A stretch of DNA of 64,000 nucleotides from Bin5 sp965221145 (GTDB lineage Bacteria; Chloroflexota; Anaerolineae; Caldilineales; Caldilineaceae), in assembly GCA_965221145.1 (NCBI GenBank), contig OZ244877.1, positions 2,604,001 through 2,668,000 of the forward strand, read 5' to 3'. Made by a program: the position numbers and the translations under genes. Below the pieces are notes generated by a model. The model was not told the DNA's origin. It did no database searches and saw only the letters and a program-made list of their open reading frames with translations. Positions 1 through 8,594 of the stretch are shown piece by piece (position 1 is the stretch's first letter; each line of letters begins with the position of its first letter).

Positions 1-534
1 CAGAAACTGCTCCGGGTTCAGCCCGCCGTAGCGCTCAGCCACCTCAGGCACGCCGTATGCTGAAGTGGTAGGCGAGGGGCCGCCTGACGTGTAGAGAATG
101 CGCACTCGATCCGCGACCAACTGAAACAGGTCCCGGTCGCCGGTTAGTATCAGGACTTCGTGCCCTTCATCGGCAGCCTGCCGGGCGAGCGCGCCCAGCA
201 CGTCATCCGCTTCATAGTTTTCGACAGCGACGATAGGAATGCGCAAGGCTTCCAGGATTTGCTCTATTCGACCCATCTGCGACCGCATGTCATCGGGCAT
301 CGCGTCTCTGGTCGCCTTGTACTCGGCGAATTCCTCGTGCCGCCAGGTGTCCCCCTTGTCAAACGCGACGGCCACACCGTCGGGTTGGAATTCCCGCAGC
401 ACGCTGAACAGCTTGCGCACAAAGCCGAACACGGCGGTCGTCATCTCCCCGCGCGCGGTGACCAACGGTGTCTTCACACCGAAAAAGGCTCGATACGCTT
501 GTGAATGACCATCGATGAGCAGGAATTTCGACAC
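1..534 (-). CDS. polA: DNA polymerase I, N-terminal 5'-3' exonuclease part (partial, runs off the left edge)
   Basis: The reverse strand encodes 178 residues of a FEN-like 5'-3' exonuclease domain, the N-terminus of DNA polymerase I, which removes RNA primers and nicked DNA in replication and repair. Visible hallmarks are the start SKFLLIDGHSQAYRAFF, the helical-arch stretch EYKATRDAMPDDM, the metal-binding NYEADDVLGALA and TGDRDLFQLV. The start is a GTG at 534 with AGGGTGA upstream at a suitable distance. The polymerase domain lies outside the window, so a stand-alone exonuclease cannot be excluded, although the family assignment is clear. Confidence 0.85.
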   Translation of the reverse strand, partial: MSKFLLIDGHSQAYRAFFGVKTPLVTARGEMTTAVFGFVRKLFSVLREFQPDGVAVAFDKGDTWRHEEFAEYKATRDAMPDDMRSQMGRIEQILEALRIPIVAVENYEADDVLGALARQAADEGHEVLILTGDRDLFQLVADRVRILYTSGGPSPTTSAYGVPEVAERYGGLNPEQFL

Positions 535-648
535 TAAGGCTCACCCTTTTGAATGGTACCGCGATCGTTTCCCACTGCGGCGAAGGTCTAGCCGATCTGG
601 AGGCTGGCGCGCAGGTTCGCGGATCGCATCTCCCGTGGCAATCTGTTA

Positions 649-861
649 CTATTCGACCGCCAACTGACCGTCGGAAACCAGTTCTCGAATCTGCCCGATG
701 TTCAGTATCGAGCGCAGCGTTCGCATGCGGCGGCCTGCATCCAGCCGATAGAGACCGGTCGGGAGATCCAGAATATAGTTCCTGTCGCTTAAATTGGCGA
801 GGACGATCACGTCCTTTGGGTCTTGGAGCCAAGTGATGTCATCATAACTTCGCTTTGCCAC
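649..861 (-). CDS. small conserved-looking hypothetical protein, 70 aa
   Basis: A 70-residue reading frame on the same strand as polA and about 115 bases upstream of it. A GTG start at 861 is preceded by GGGAGGG seven bases away, a better ribosome site than the ATG further upstream. The product is soluble and charged (VAKRSYDDITWLQDP, then DRNYILDLPTGLYRLDAGRRMRT), with no membrane segment or recognisable catalytic motif. The YDDITWL...NYILDLPTG pattern suggests a small beta-rich fold. No family is recognised and no function is proposed. Confidence 0.5.
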   Translation of the reverse strand: MAKRSYDDITWLQDPKDVIVLANLSDRNYILDLPTGLYRLDAGRRMRTLRSILNIGQIRELVSDGQLAVE

Positions 862-987
862 TACATCCCTCCCATGCATGCTCAGGCATCGGGAATTGAA
901 CGACTGCTCGCTGTGCGCTGGCAGGCAGACCCATGCTACGTTGCACACAGGTCCACTCTACAGCCTACGATCATTGTACAGTTGGTC

Positions 988-2565
988 TCAGAATTTGACA
1001 AGGTTCTTCGCGCGAACGGGGCGCGTTGGGGGTTGGCCGCGAGCGGTCCTGCTTGGGCGGGCCAGCCAGGATTCGTATACGCCGAGCGCAACAACAAGCG
1101 TGTACCCGCCAGCGTAGAGGGCTAGAAAGGGCAGATTCCACCACTGGCCGTAAGCGGCGGAGATGAAGCAGCCGAGAATGGCATAAAGCGCGAGGAGAAC
1201 CTCTCCCCCGGCGAGAGGTTCCAGACCCAGGGCGTAGCTGCTCCGATGCCAGGAATCGGCCTTGCCGCGGCTCTTGCTGCCAGCGGTGGTTTCGACCGTT
1301 TCGACGCGGAATTTCGGGGTACGCAAAAATGTTCCCGTTTGGCCAAACAGCGCCTGCACAGCTGCGACCGAGTTGCTGAGCGACAGGCCCATGCCCAGCA
1401 GCATCAGGACGGGCAGATAGGCCCAGCGGCGCGGCCAGTCGTGTGGATGCAGACGACGCTGGGCCAGCGCATACAGAGCGGGCGGCCCAACCGAGACCAA
1501 GCTCAGATAGGCCAGAGGCCAGCAGGGCTGGCTGCCAAATAGCATCAGGAGCGGGGTGACGAGCAGGAGCAAGAGCAGCAGCGGGTGGATTAGATAGCCG
1601 CCCAGATGGATGAGCGCCGCAGTTCGCTTGAGGAGCGGCCAGCCCCCTCGCCAGATTCTTGATCCCAGCTTGCGCAGGGTTGCTACGCTGCCTTTCGCCC
1701 AGCGGAACTGCTGCCTCTTGAAGGCCAGCAGCTGCGGCGGCAACTCGGCGGGCGCTTCCACATCGTCCAGATAGACGCCGCGCCATCCGGCCATTTGGGC
1801 GCGGTAGCTCAGGTCCAGGTCTTCACAGAGCGTGTCGGCCTGCCAGCCTCCGACCGCGCCGTCTTCGATGCAGGCCCGCCGCCAGACGCCTGCAGAGCCG
1901 TTGAAGCCAAAAGGAAGGCCGGCAGCATGGCGGGCGGCTTGCTCGACGACGAAATGGCCGTCCAGGGCAAGCGCCTGGGCCTTGGTCAAGACCGAATAAC
2001 CGGCATTCAGATGTGCCCAGCGCGTCTGCACGAATCCGACATCGCGCCCTGAATCCGCCAGAAAAGTGGGGAGTGACCGGCGCAGGAAATCAGGCAGGGG
2101 CGTGAAATCTGCGTCAAAAACGGCGATGAATTCCCCGGTGGCCGCGGAAATCCCTTCCTGTAATGCGCCTGCCTTGTAGCCCTGGCGGTCGTAACGATGC
2201 AGCACCTGAACATCAACGCCTTTGCGTCGCCAGTATGCTGCGCGGCTCTCGGCAATGGCGGTCGTGCCGTCCGTGGAATCGTCAAGGACTTGAATTTGCA
2301 GGCGGTCGGAGGGATAGTCGAGACGCGCGCAGGCGTCGGTCAAGCGGCTGACGACGTGAAGTTCGTTGTAGACCGGGAGTTGCACAGTGACGGCGGGCCA
2401 CTTCGGGTCATCGCCTTCCGGGCCAGGCTTTGGCGTTCGCAACGATCGTTCCGCACGGACTCTCAGCAACGTCAGCAACAATGCCTGCAGTCCGTATGCG
2501 GCCAGTCCAAGCGCGCCTGCAGTATAGAGGAGTTGCAGGCAGACAATGAGCAAAGTTTGAGGCAC
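988..2565 (-). CDS. processive family 2 glycosyltransferase, cellulose/mannan-synthase-like
   Basis: A membrane glycosyltransferase of the CESA/CslA type that would polymerise a beta-linked polysaccharide at the inner face of the membrane. The order is an N-terminal membrane helix (LLIVCLQLLYTAGALGLAAY), a GT-A domain with VQLPVYNE, DDSTDGT and the metal-binding FDADF, acceptor-side QTRWAHLN, the QxxRW motif as RQQFRWAKG, and four or more C-terminal membrane helices. The likely start is GTG 2565 with AGCGGAG upstream; the reading frame stays open to 2667 but that stretch is not family-like. No partner genes such as bcsB are beside it, so the product polymer is unknown. Confidence 0.82.
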   Translation of the reverse strand: MPQTLLIVCLQLLYTAGALGLAAYGLQALLLTLLRVRAERSLRTPKPGPEGDDPKWPAVTVQLPVYNELHVVSRLTDACARLDYPSDRLQIQVLDDSTDGTTAIAESRAAYWRRKGVDVQVLHRYDRQGYKAGALQEGISAATGEFIAVFDADFTPLPDFLRRSLPTFLADSGRDVGFVQTRWAHLNAGYSVLTKAQALALDGHFVVEQAARHAAGLPFGFNGSAGVWRRACIEDGAVGGWQADTLCEDLDLSYRAQMAGWRGVYLDDVEAPAELPPQLLAFKRQQFRWAKGSVATLRKLGSRIWRGGWPLLKRTAALIHLGGYLIHPLLLLLLLVTPLLMLFGSQPCWPLAYLSLVSVGPPALYALAQRRLHPHDWPRRWAYLPVLMLLGMGLSLSNSVAAVQALFGQTGTFLRTPKFRVETVETTAGSKSRGKADSWHRSSYALGLEPLAGGEVLLALYAILGCFISAAYGQWWNLPFLALYAGGYTLVVALGVYESWLARPSRTARGQPPTRPVRAKNLVKF

Positions 2566-2755
2566 GGCTGGCACTCCGCTAGGGGTGATTCTGGGCGCGC
2601 TACACAAAAAAGCCGACGGTCTCCGCCAGCATTCACTGCATTTCGAAGTATAGTTCAAACAGGGCAATGCGTTAAATCTCGCACTGCCCTCGTCGCAGGC
2701 GAAAGTTTGTTATAACTCCTTGGTTACTCTGTCTGTCAGGGTTATCAAGCGACAC

Positions 2756-3637
2756 CTACGTGGTCACAGTGGGGCCGTTGCGAAGTACGCTCTCATATTT
2801 GATACGCTGCTCGTCTAGCCAGTCGGCCATCTTGTCCCAGTTGTCCCTGTCGTGCGTATCGATCCTTAGCTGAGTTGTGCAGCGGAAATTCTTCCCGCCG
2901 AGGAATCCTGAATCCCTCAAGGCTGCCTTCAAAGACTGCCAGTAAGGACCGATCCGGGAAAAAACGTCCTTGTCGGCTTCATTCCAGTTTCCTGTCAGAT
3001 AGACTCTAACACTATCAGGCCTAAAGTATTGCACGATCTTGAGATCGGCTTCCTTGACCATGTGCCTGACACGCCTACAGCTAGAACCTCTCATGCCTTT
3101 CGGCGCACCTTGCCGCCGTGCAGCGAAATGAGCCCAAAATTTGCTGGCGCGAGGGTCCTCCCATCCATTGGGGTACTCGATCACTTCAAACACCGGAGCA
3201 AGTATCGAGTTCTGATCCCGGTAAACACTGACCCTCACGGCAAAAAAGCTGAACGAATCCCCACTTTGTCTGTTCAACCAGCGGATGACGGAAAGGTTGG
3301 TACCCCAGAAGTCGGTGGCGACCCACACGCTCTTCTGTGCCTTCAGCCGGACATGGTAGTTGAGTAACTGACCCAGATGCCTGGGGTCTGCCCGAGTCAG
3401 TTGATTCTCTATAATGACGCGGGCACCGTCAGTGGGGATGCGAGCTTCGATGTCGGCCTTATACGGCCCGGCCTCGACCTCCGTCCCAACCAATTCCAAA
3501 CCCATGCCCAAGACATCGGACAACAGATTCAGATTCTTTGAAAGACATGGCGTGAAATCCTTCGCCTCGTTAGGCCATTTTTTCCTTACACAAACCTTGG
3601 TCAGCTTGCCCAACTCCGGCTCCTTCTTGCTGCCCAA
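2756..3637 (-). CDS. DUF4268-like PD-(D/E)XK nuclease-fold protein
   Basis: A protein of about 290 residues. Its first half matches the DUF4268/endonuclease-like pattern: KADIEARIPTDGARVIIENQLT, then DPRHLGQLLNYHVRL and SVWVATDFW, giving the D...ENQ catalytic arrangement of PD-(D/E)XK enzymes and the HLGQ helix. The C-terminal half (DNWDKMADWLDEQRIKYES) is typical of the accessory domain. Starts are weak: TTG 3637, or TTG 3610 with AAGGAG six bases upstream. It lies 26 bases after the EF-G-like gene on the same strand. Such orphan nucleases are often linked to mobile elements or defence; here that is inference only. Confidence 0.7.
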   Translation of the reverse strand: MGSKKEPELGKLTKVCVRKKWPNEAKDFTPCLSKNLNLLSDVLGMGLELVGTEVEAGPYKADIEARIPTDGARVIIENQLTRADPRHLGQLLNYHVRLKAQKSVWVATDFWGTNLSVIRWLNRQSGDSFSFFAVRVSVYRDQNSILAPVFEVIEYPNGWEDPRASKFWAHFAARRQGAPKGMRGSSCRRVRHMVKEADLKIVQYFRPDSVRVYLTGNWNEADKDVFSRIGPYWQSLKAALRDSGFLGGKNFRCTTQLRIDTHDRDNWDKMADWLDEQRIKYESVLRNGPTVTT

Positions 3638-3663
3638 CTCTTCACATGATAGGCAACATTCCC

Positions 3664-5727
3664 CTACTCCTGCTCAGCCTCTGCTTCCTTGCTCTGCGAG
3701 ATGACTTGATCGGCCAGATAACTCGGCACCGGCTCGTAGCGGACGAACTCGATGGTGTAGATGCCCCGCCCTTGGGTCATAGAGCGCAGGTCAGTGCCGT
3801 AGCGCAGTATCTCGGCCAGGGGGATTTCGGCGTTGATGATGGCGCGATTGTTGCGGTTCTCCATGCCCTGCACGCGGCCGCGGCGGTTGTTGAGATCGCC
3901 CATCACGTCGCCCATGAACTCGTCCGGCACGGTCACTCGCATACTGTAGATCGGCTCCAGCAGCACGGGGCGGGCTTCCTGCATGGCGATCTTGAAGACC
4001 TCGCGGCCAGCCGTCTGGAAGGCAATGTCCTTGGAATCGACCGGATGATGCTTGCCGTCAAAGACGATTGCCTTGACATCAACGATGGGAAAGCCTGCAA
4101 TCACTCCCTGGTCAAGGATTTGGCGGATACCCTTCTCGATGGAGGGGATGAAGGCGCTGGGAATCGAGCCGCCGAACACTTCGCTATCATAGGAAAAGCC
4201 ATCGCCCCGATCCTGCGGCTCCACCCGCAACTCTACATCGGCAAACTGTCCGGCGCCGCCCGTCTGTTTCTTATGGCGATAGCGGGCGCTGGCTGAGCGG
4301 GTCACGGTCTCCTGGTAGGGCACCTTCGGCACAGCCGTCACGACCTTCACGCCAAATTTGTTGTCCAGGCTACGGATCGCCACGTCGATGTGCGTGTCGC
4401 CCATGCCCTGCAGGATGTTCTGCTTTGTCGCGTTGATGAATTCGACCCGCAGAGTCGGGTTCTCCTCGGCCAGAGCTTGCAAGCCCTGCCCCATCTTGGC
4501 GCTGTCCGCTTTGGTCGCAGGCATCACCGCGACGGAGTAGAGGGGCTTGGGATACTCCGGCGGTGCGATGACGAGCTGTTCATCTCCGAGCGTTTCCGCC
4601 GTGCTCAAACCTTCCATCTTGGTGACGACGCCGATGTCTCCGGCAACCAGCCCGGTCGCCTGTTCCAACTCTTTGCCGCGCACTTGGAACAGGTTTTGCA
4701 ATTTCTCGCTCTTGCCGGTACGTCGAATCGTAACCTGACTATCGACAGAAAGTGTGCCGGAAAAGACGCGAACGTAGTTCATGCGTCCCACGTAACGGTC
4801 GACGATTGTCTTGAAGACATACGCCGCAACGGGGCCGTCCGCCTTTGCGCTCAGTTCTACCTCTTCATCATCACCATTGGAGGCGGTCGTCGCTACGCTT
4901 TCCGGCGAAGGCACATAGTTGGTCAAGGCACGCACCAGGCTATAGAGTCCGATGTTGTCAATGGCGCTGCCACAGAAAACAGGAATGATCTGACCGCCCC
5001 TGACGCCCTGGCGCAGCCCGTGCCGCACCTCATCCTCGGTCAGTTCCTCGCCATCCAGGTACTTCATTATCAGTTCGTCGTCGGTCTCGGCGGCGGCATC
5101 GACAAGGTTCTGGCGGGCTTCCTCGACAGCCTCTTCCATGTCAGCCGGAATCTCGGCAACGGTCGCGTCGGCGCCCAGATAGGCCTTCATGTCCACGAGG
5201 TTGACAAGGCCTTCGAAGGTCTCCCCCGCTCCAATCGGCAGTTGGAACGGCAGAATTGTCCCGGAAAAGACTTCATTCAGGCTGGCCATCGCCCGCTCGA
5301 AATTGGCGTTCTCTCGATCCATCTTGTTGATGAACACCAGGCGGGGCTTTTCTACGGCCTCCAGCTGCTCCCAGGAAAGCTCCGTGCCGACTTCGACACC
5401 GGCGACAGAATCGACTAGCACAAGACCGGCCTCGGACACGGCAAGGCCGCTGATCACTTCACCCACGAAGTCCAAATAGCCCGGCGTGTCAACCAGATTC
5501 AGCTTCGTTCCCTGAAATTCAACCGGAACAATCGAGAGATTGATGGAGATGCCGCGCCGTTGCTCCTCAGCGTCCCAGTCCGATACGGTTGTGCCGTCCT
5601 CTACGCGGCCAACGCGATTGGACCCGCCGGCGTTAGAGAGAAGGGCCTCGACAAGGGAAGTCTTGCCAGAACTGCCGTGCCCCAGGATTGTGACATTGCG
5701 AATTTTGTCAGTTGAAAACTCGGCCAT
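3664..5727 (-). CDS. elongation factor G-like protein (EF-G2 type)
   Basis: A 687-residue translational GTPase of the EF-G fold. The G domain shows GHGSSGKTS (P-loop, residues about 16-24), the DTPG and NKMD motifs, RRGISI as switch I, then domains II-V including the GKHHPVDSKDIAFQ stretch. It resembles the second, divergent EF-G of Thermus, Mycobacterium (FusA2) and Chloroflexota rather than canonical FusA: the P-loop is GHGSSGKT instead of AHIDAGKT, and no rpsL-rpsG-tuf neighbours are present. The ATG at 5727 has the strong ribosome site GAGGAGGATTC. Its role relative to canonical EF-G (translocation or recycling) is not settled by sequence. Confidence 0.88.
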   Translation of the reverse strand: MAEFSTDKIRNVTILGHGSSGKTSLVEALLSNAGGSNRVGRVEDGTTVSDWDAEEQRRGISINLSIVPVEFQGTKLNLVDTPGYLDFVGEVISGLAVSEAGLVLVDSVAGVEVGTELSWEQLEAVEKPRLVFINKMDRENANFERAMASLNEVFSGTILPFQLPIGAGETFEGLVNLVDMKAYLGADATVAEIPADMEEAVEEARQNLVDAAAETDDELIMKYLDGEELTEDEVRHGLRQGVRGGQIIPVFCGSAIDNIGLYSLVRALTNYVPSPESVATTASNGDDEEVELSAKADGPVAAYVFKTIVDRYVGRMNYVRVFSGTLSVDSQVTIRRTGKSEKLQNLFQVRGKELEQATGLVAGDIGVVTKMEGLSTAETLGDEQLVIAPPEYPKPLYSVAVMPATKADSAKMGQGLQALAEENPTLRVEFINATKQNILQGMGDTHIDVAIRSLDNKFGVKVVTAVPKVPYQETVTRSASARYRHKKQTGGAGQFADVELRVEPQDRGDGFSYDSEVFGGSIPSAFIPSIEKGIRQILDQGVIAGFPIVDVKAIVFDGKHHPVDSKDIAFQTAGREVFKIAMQEARPVLLEPIYSMRVTVPDEFMGDVMGDLNNRRGRVQGMENRNNRAIINAEIPLAEILRYGTDLRSMTQGRGIYTIEFVRYEPVPSYLADQVISQSKEAEAEQE

Positions 5728-6034
5728 GAATCCTCCTCACAGCAATGGGTTTAGCCCCGCAATGGGGAAACTACCTGATCTCATTTGATAGATGCTTTCG
5801 GGTCCAGGTAGCCAAGCTCGGATCGTCGCACAACATGGCGGACAACCGTGAAAGACTGGCAAGCAACCGTCTCGAATTTTACTTTCTTTTGATAGGATTG
5901 TCAACGAAAAGGGACTGCTTGGCGCGCGGAGGGCACTGTATTGCCCCAAAGCGTCCTATAAGGCGGCGAATGCAGAACAGAGCCGCCCCGGAAATCGGCG
6001 CCCCTTGAAGCAAGGGGGGTAAAATCGGGCCGCT
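5728..6034. other. intergenic stretch upstream of the EF-G-like gene
   Basis: No credible gene is seen in these 307 bases. A perfect hairpin CCCCTTG-AAG-CAAGGGG lies at 6001-6017, just past the stop of the broken acyl-CoA dehydrogenase gene, but it lacks a following T-run, so it is only terminator-like. The rest should hold the promoter of the EF-G-like gene; no confident -10/-35 pair was found. Confidence 0.4.
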
Positions 6035-7174
6035 TCAGCTGTTTTGATACAGTTCCCGCATGATGATCATCTGCTGGATTTGCGTCGTGCCCTCATATAT
6101 CTGATAGATCTTGGCATCGCGCATGAGTTTCTCTACCGGATACTCTTTGCTGTAGCCGTTGCCGCCAAAGACTTGAACGGCGTCGGTGGCGTTCTTCATG
6201 GCGGCCTCGGCGCAGTACGCCCTGGCCATCGCCGCCGACATCGTATTGGGAGTGCCTTGATCAACATCCCAAGCAGCTTTGTAGGCTAGGCGCCGGCCCG
6301 CTTCAACTCGGATAGCCATGTCCGCCAACATGAAGCCGACGCCCTGGAAACGGGAAATTTGCTACCCAAATGCAGTGCGCTCACCGGCATAGGCGACGGC
6401 TTCATCCAGCGCCCGCCGCGCAACGCCGACCGCAGCGGTCGCCACCCCCGGGCGGCTCTTGTCAAATGCTTTCATGCCGATCTTGAATCCGTCGCCCTCC
6501 GCCCCCAGCCGATTCGCCGCCGGCACCTCGACCTCCTCAAAGAAGACCTGGCAGGCCTGGGCTGCGTGCTGCCCCATCTTCTTCAACGGTTGGCTCGTGC
6601 TTACCTCCCGCCAATCCCGTTCGACAAGGAAGCAGCTCATGCCGTTGTGGCCGGCGTCCGGGTCCGTCTTGGCGAAGACAGCGAAGAAGCTGGCGACCGG
6701 ACCGTCAGTAATCCACGTTTTCAGGCCGTTCAGAATATACGTGTCTCCCCGCCGTATCGCCGTGGACTTGATTCCGGCCACATCCGACCCCACGTCCGGC
6801 TCGGTCATACAGTAGGCGGCCATCTTGCCCTTATCTACGATCCAGGGCAGGTAGCGTGTCTTCTGTTCGTCGCTGCCGGCGATCAACAGTGGCAGCGTTG
6901 CCAGTTGATTCAGCATCAGAGCAGTCTGAATGCCGGAGCAGCCGTAGGCCATCGACTCGGCGATCACGTACTCTTCGAGCGCGGTGGCTCCCATGCCGCC
7001 ATACTCCTCCGGGATGTTGAGATTTACGAGTCCGACTTCGCGGGCCTTGTGAAAGATCTCCCAGGGCCACTCTTCGGTCTGGTCGTAGTGCTCGGCCCGC
7101 GGCATGATCTCCCGCTTGGTGAAATCCATTGCCAAGTCTTGCAGCATCTTGACATCTTCAGGAAGTTCATACAT
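6035..7174 (-). pseudogene. acyl-CoA dehydrogenase interrupted by one in-frame TAG
   Basis: The two minus-strand halves 7174-6362 and 6361-6035 are in the same frame and together make a 379-residue acyl-CoA dehydrogenase, the normal family length. The flavin/substrate motifs YCMTEPDVGSDVAGI and KTWITDG are in the first half; FGGNGYSKEYPVEKLMRDAKIYQIYEGT, the C-terminal FAD-binding region, is in the second. The only defect is TAG at 6362-6364 within RTAFG-stop-QISRFQGVGFMLADM, where the family usually has Lys (AAG), so a single A-to-T change explains it. Beta-oxidation is the expected role. It may be a real nonsense mutation or a sequencing error. Confidence 0.8.
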
Positions 7175-7277
7175 TAGGGACGTTCCTCATGCAAAGCAGT
7201 TCTCCAAGAACGGAATCAGCCGCCAGAGTGGTATACTCTTACAGGGCCGCTGAATGGGAAACGTGAAAGGTGATTCG

Positions 7278-8324
7278 ATGGGTTCAGATTCATTGCTCTT
7301 TCAGGAGATTCACGAGCAGCCGGATGTAATTGCACAGTTCGCGCAGAAGGGACATGGAGCGGTTGAACAACTGGCCGTCCACATGCGTGATGCGGACATA
7401 CGCCAGGTTGTTGTTGCTGCCAGAGGAACCAGCGACAACGCCGCCCGCTACGCTCAGTATCTGCTGGGGGCAAGCAATCGGCTTCCTGTGATGTTGACCA
7501 CGCCAAGCCTGTTCACCTTCTATAATCGCCCGCCCCTATTTGCGCCCAACACGCTCGTACTTGGCATCAGCCAGAGCGGCAAAAGCCCCGACATTGTGAG
7601 TGTCCTGGCCGAGGGAAGGCGCCAAGGCTGCATGACGGCTGCCATCACAAATTCGGTAGCGTCTCCTTTGGCTGAGCAGTCCGATTATATCGTGGGGCTG
7701 GGGGCTGGCGAAGAGCGTTCGATCGCTGCGACCAAGACCTACACGGCACAACTTTTCGCTGTGGGATTTCTCTCGGCGCATCTTGCCGAAGATAACGAGC
7801 GCATCGGCCTACTGCGTCAAGCGCCGACTCTGCTTCGGCAGACGCTTGAGATGAACAGCGAAATAGAACGACTGGCCGAGCGCTATCGGTACATGCGGAA
7901 CTGTGTGGTCGTTGGCCGAGGGTTCAACTACTCAACTACGTTTGAAATCGCCCTGAAGCTGAAGGAGCTTACCTACACCCTGGCCGAACCCTATAGCAGT
8001 GCCGACTTTTTGCACGGCCCTGTCAGTCTGATCGAACCGGCCTTCCCGGTAATCGTTGTCGCGCCCAGCGGCGTGCTCGCGCCGGAGATGGGGGAGTTCC
8101 TCGGTCAGCTGCGTAGCTTGGAGGCCGAACTACTCTGCGTCAGCAATGACGAAACACTGCTCGAATCGGGGCGCACGCGTTTCCCTTTCCCTCCCGTTCC
8201 CGAATGGCTGTCCCCACTGCTGGCGATCGTGCCGGGTCAGCTATTCGCTCTCTATCTCTCGGCCGCCCGCGACTACGATCCGGACCGCCCGCGGGGACTG
8301 CGCAAAGTTACCGAGACCCGCTAG
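7278..8324 (+). CDS. SIS-domain aminosugar isomerase/deaminase (GlmS isomerase-half or NagB-II/AgaS-like)
   Basis: A 348-residue protein with two sugar-isomerase (SIS) domains and no N-terminal glutaminase domain, so it cannot be a full GlmS. It shows AARGTSDNAARYAQYL and GISQSGKSPD in the first SIS domain, KTYTAQL, the second-domain FLHGPVSLIE, and the C-terminal DPDRPRGLRKVTETR, which is typical of ammonia-independent deaminase or isomerase relatives of GlmS. The ATG at 7278 has AGGTGA upstream. It is divergent from the acyl-CoA dehydrogenase gene. It likely acts on glucosamine- or another hexosamine-6-phosphate in the cytoplasm; the exact substrate is unclear. A palindromic element begins at the base after its stop. 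Confidence 0.8.
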   Translation: MGSDSLLFQEIHEQPDVIAQFAQKGHGAVEQLAVHMRDADIRQVVVAARGTSDNAARYAQYLLGASNRLPVMLTTPSLFTFYNRPPLFAPNTLVLGISQSGKSPDIVSVLAEGRRQGCMTAAITNSVASPLAEQSDYIVGLGAGEERSIAATKTYTAQLFAVGFLSAHLAEDNERIGLLRQAPTLLRQTLEMNSEIERLAERYRYMRNCVVVGRGFNYSTTFEIALKLKELTYTLAEPYSSADFLHGPVSLIEPAFPVIVVAPSGVLAPEMGEFLGQLRSLEAELLCVSNDETLLESGRTRFPFPPVPEWLSPLLAIVPGQLFALYLSAARDYDPDRPRGLRKVTETR

Positions 8325-8385
8325 TTTGAAGATTCTTTCGGCGGAATGGTCTTCTATGCCAACGCCAATACGAAAAATCTTCAAA
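8325..8385 (+). repeat. palindromic element copy 1 (TTTGAAG...CTTCAAA, 61 bp)
   Basis: Terminal arms TTTGAAGATTCTTTC and GAAAAATCTTCAAA flank a core with GGCGGAATGG and GCCAACGCCAATAC. It starts directly after the TAG of the SIS gene and is nearly identical to the copy at 61852. Both are preceded by TAG. Confidence 0.85.
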
Positions 8386-8439
8386 AATACCTGTTGGCGA
8401 CTGACATTGGTTGAAGTCGAACGGCAAAAGAAAAGAGTA

Positions 8440-8500
8440 GAGCAGGCGTAGTCCTTCTACACCTGCTCACCATAAATGGGGGCGTAAGCCCTCCCCCAAA
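8440..8500. other. two adjacent hairpins between palindromic copies 1 and 2
   Basis: GAGCAGGCGTAG and CTACACCTGCTC (8440-8468) can form a 12-bp stem with one mismatch. A second short GC stem, GGGGGCG...CCTCCCCC, follows at about 8478-8497. They lie in the 270-base gap between the SIS gene and the convergent lipoprotein gene and may act as a bidirectional terminator, but no clear T-run is present. Confidence 0.4.
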
Positions 8501-8526
8501 TGCTTACGATTCTTCGACAGGGGCAG

Positions 8527-8586
8527 TTTGAAGATTTCTTGTATTGGCCTTGCTTTCGGAGACAATTCCGCCAAAAAATCGTCAAA
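8527..8586 (-). repeat. palindromic element copy 2 (inverted orientation)
   Basis: The core reads GTATTGGC...CCGCCAAAA, the reverse of the other copies, between arms TTTGAAGATTTCTTG and CAAAAAATCGTCAAA. It sits eight bases past the stop of the lipoprotein gene and with copy 1 forms an inverted pair about 140 bases apart. Confidence 0.75.
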
Positions 8587-8594
8587 AGTCCGAC

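Noticed and set aside
971..1786. 271-codon minus-strand frame overlapping the glycosyltransferase
   Set aside because: Arg/Pro/Ala-rich shadow in an alternative frame of the GT2 gene; composition is not protein-like.
4390..5418. Long plus-strand open frame (342 codons) opposite the EF-G-like gene
   Set aside because: It is antisense to an unmistakable EF-G-like gene, has no ribosome site or family pattern, and follows from the GC-rich codon structure of the other strand.
6362..6364. Amber recoding (pyrrolysine-like) to explain the TAG in acyl-CoA dehydrogenase
   Set aside because: TAG is used as an ordinary stop elsewhere in the window, no suppressor tRNA is seen, and the family has an ordinary Lys there.
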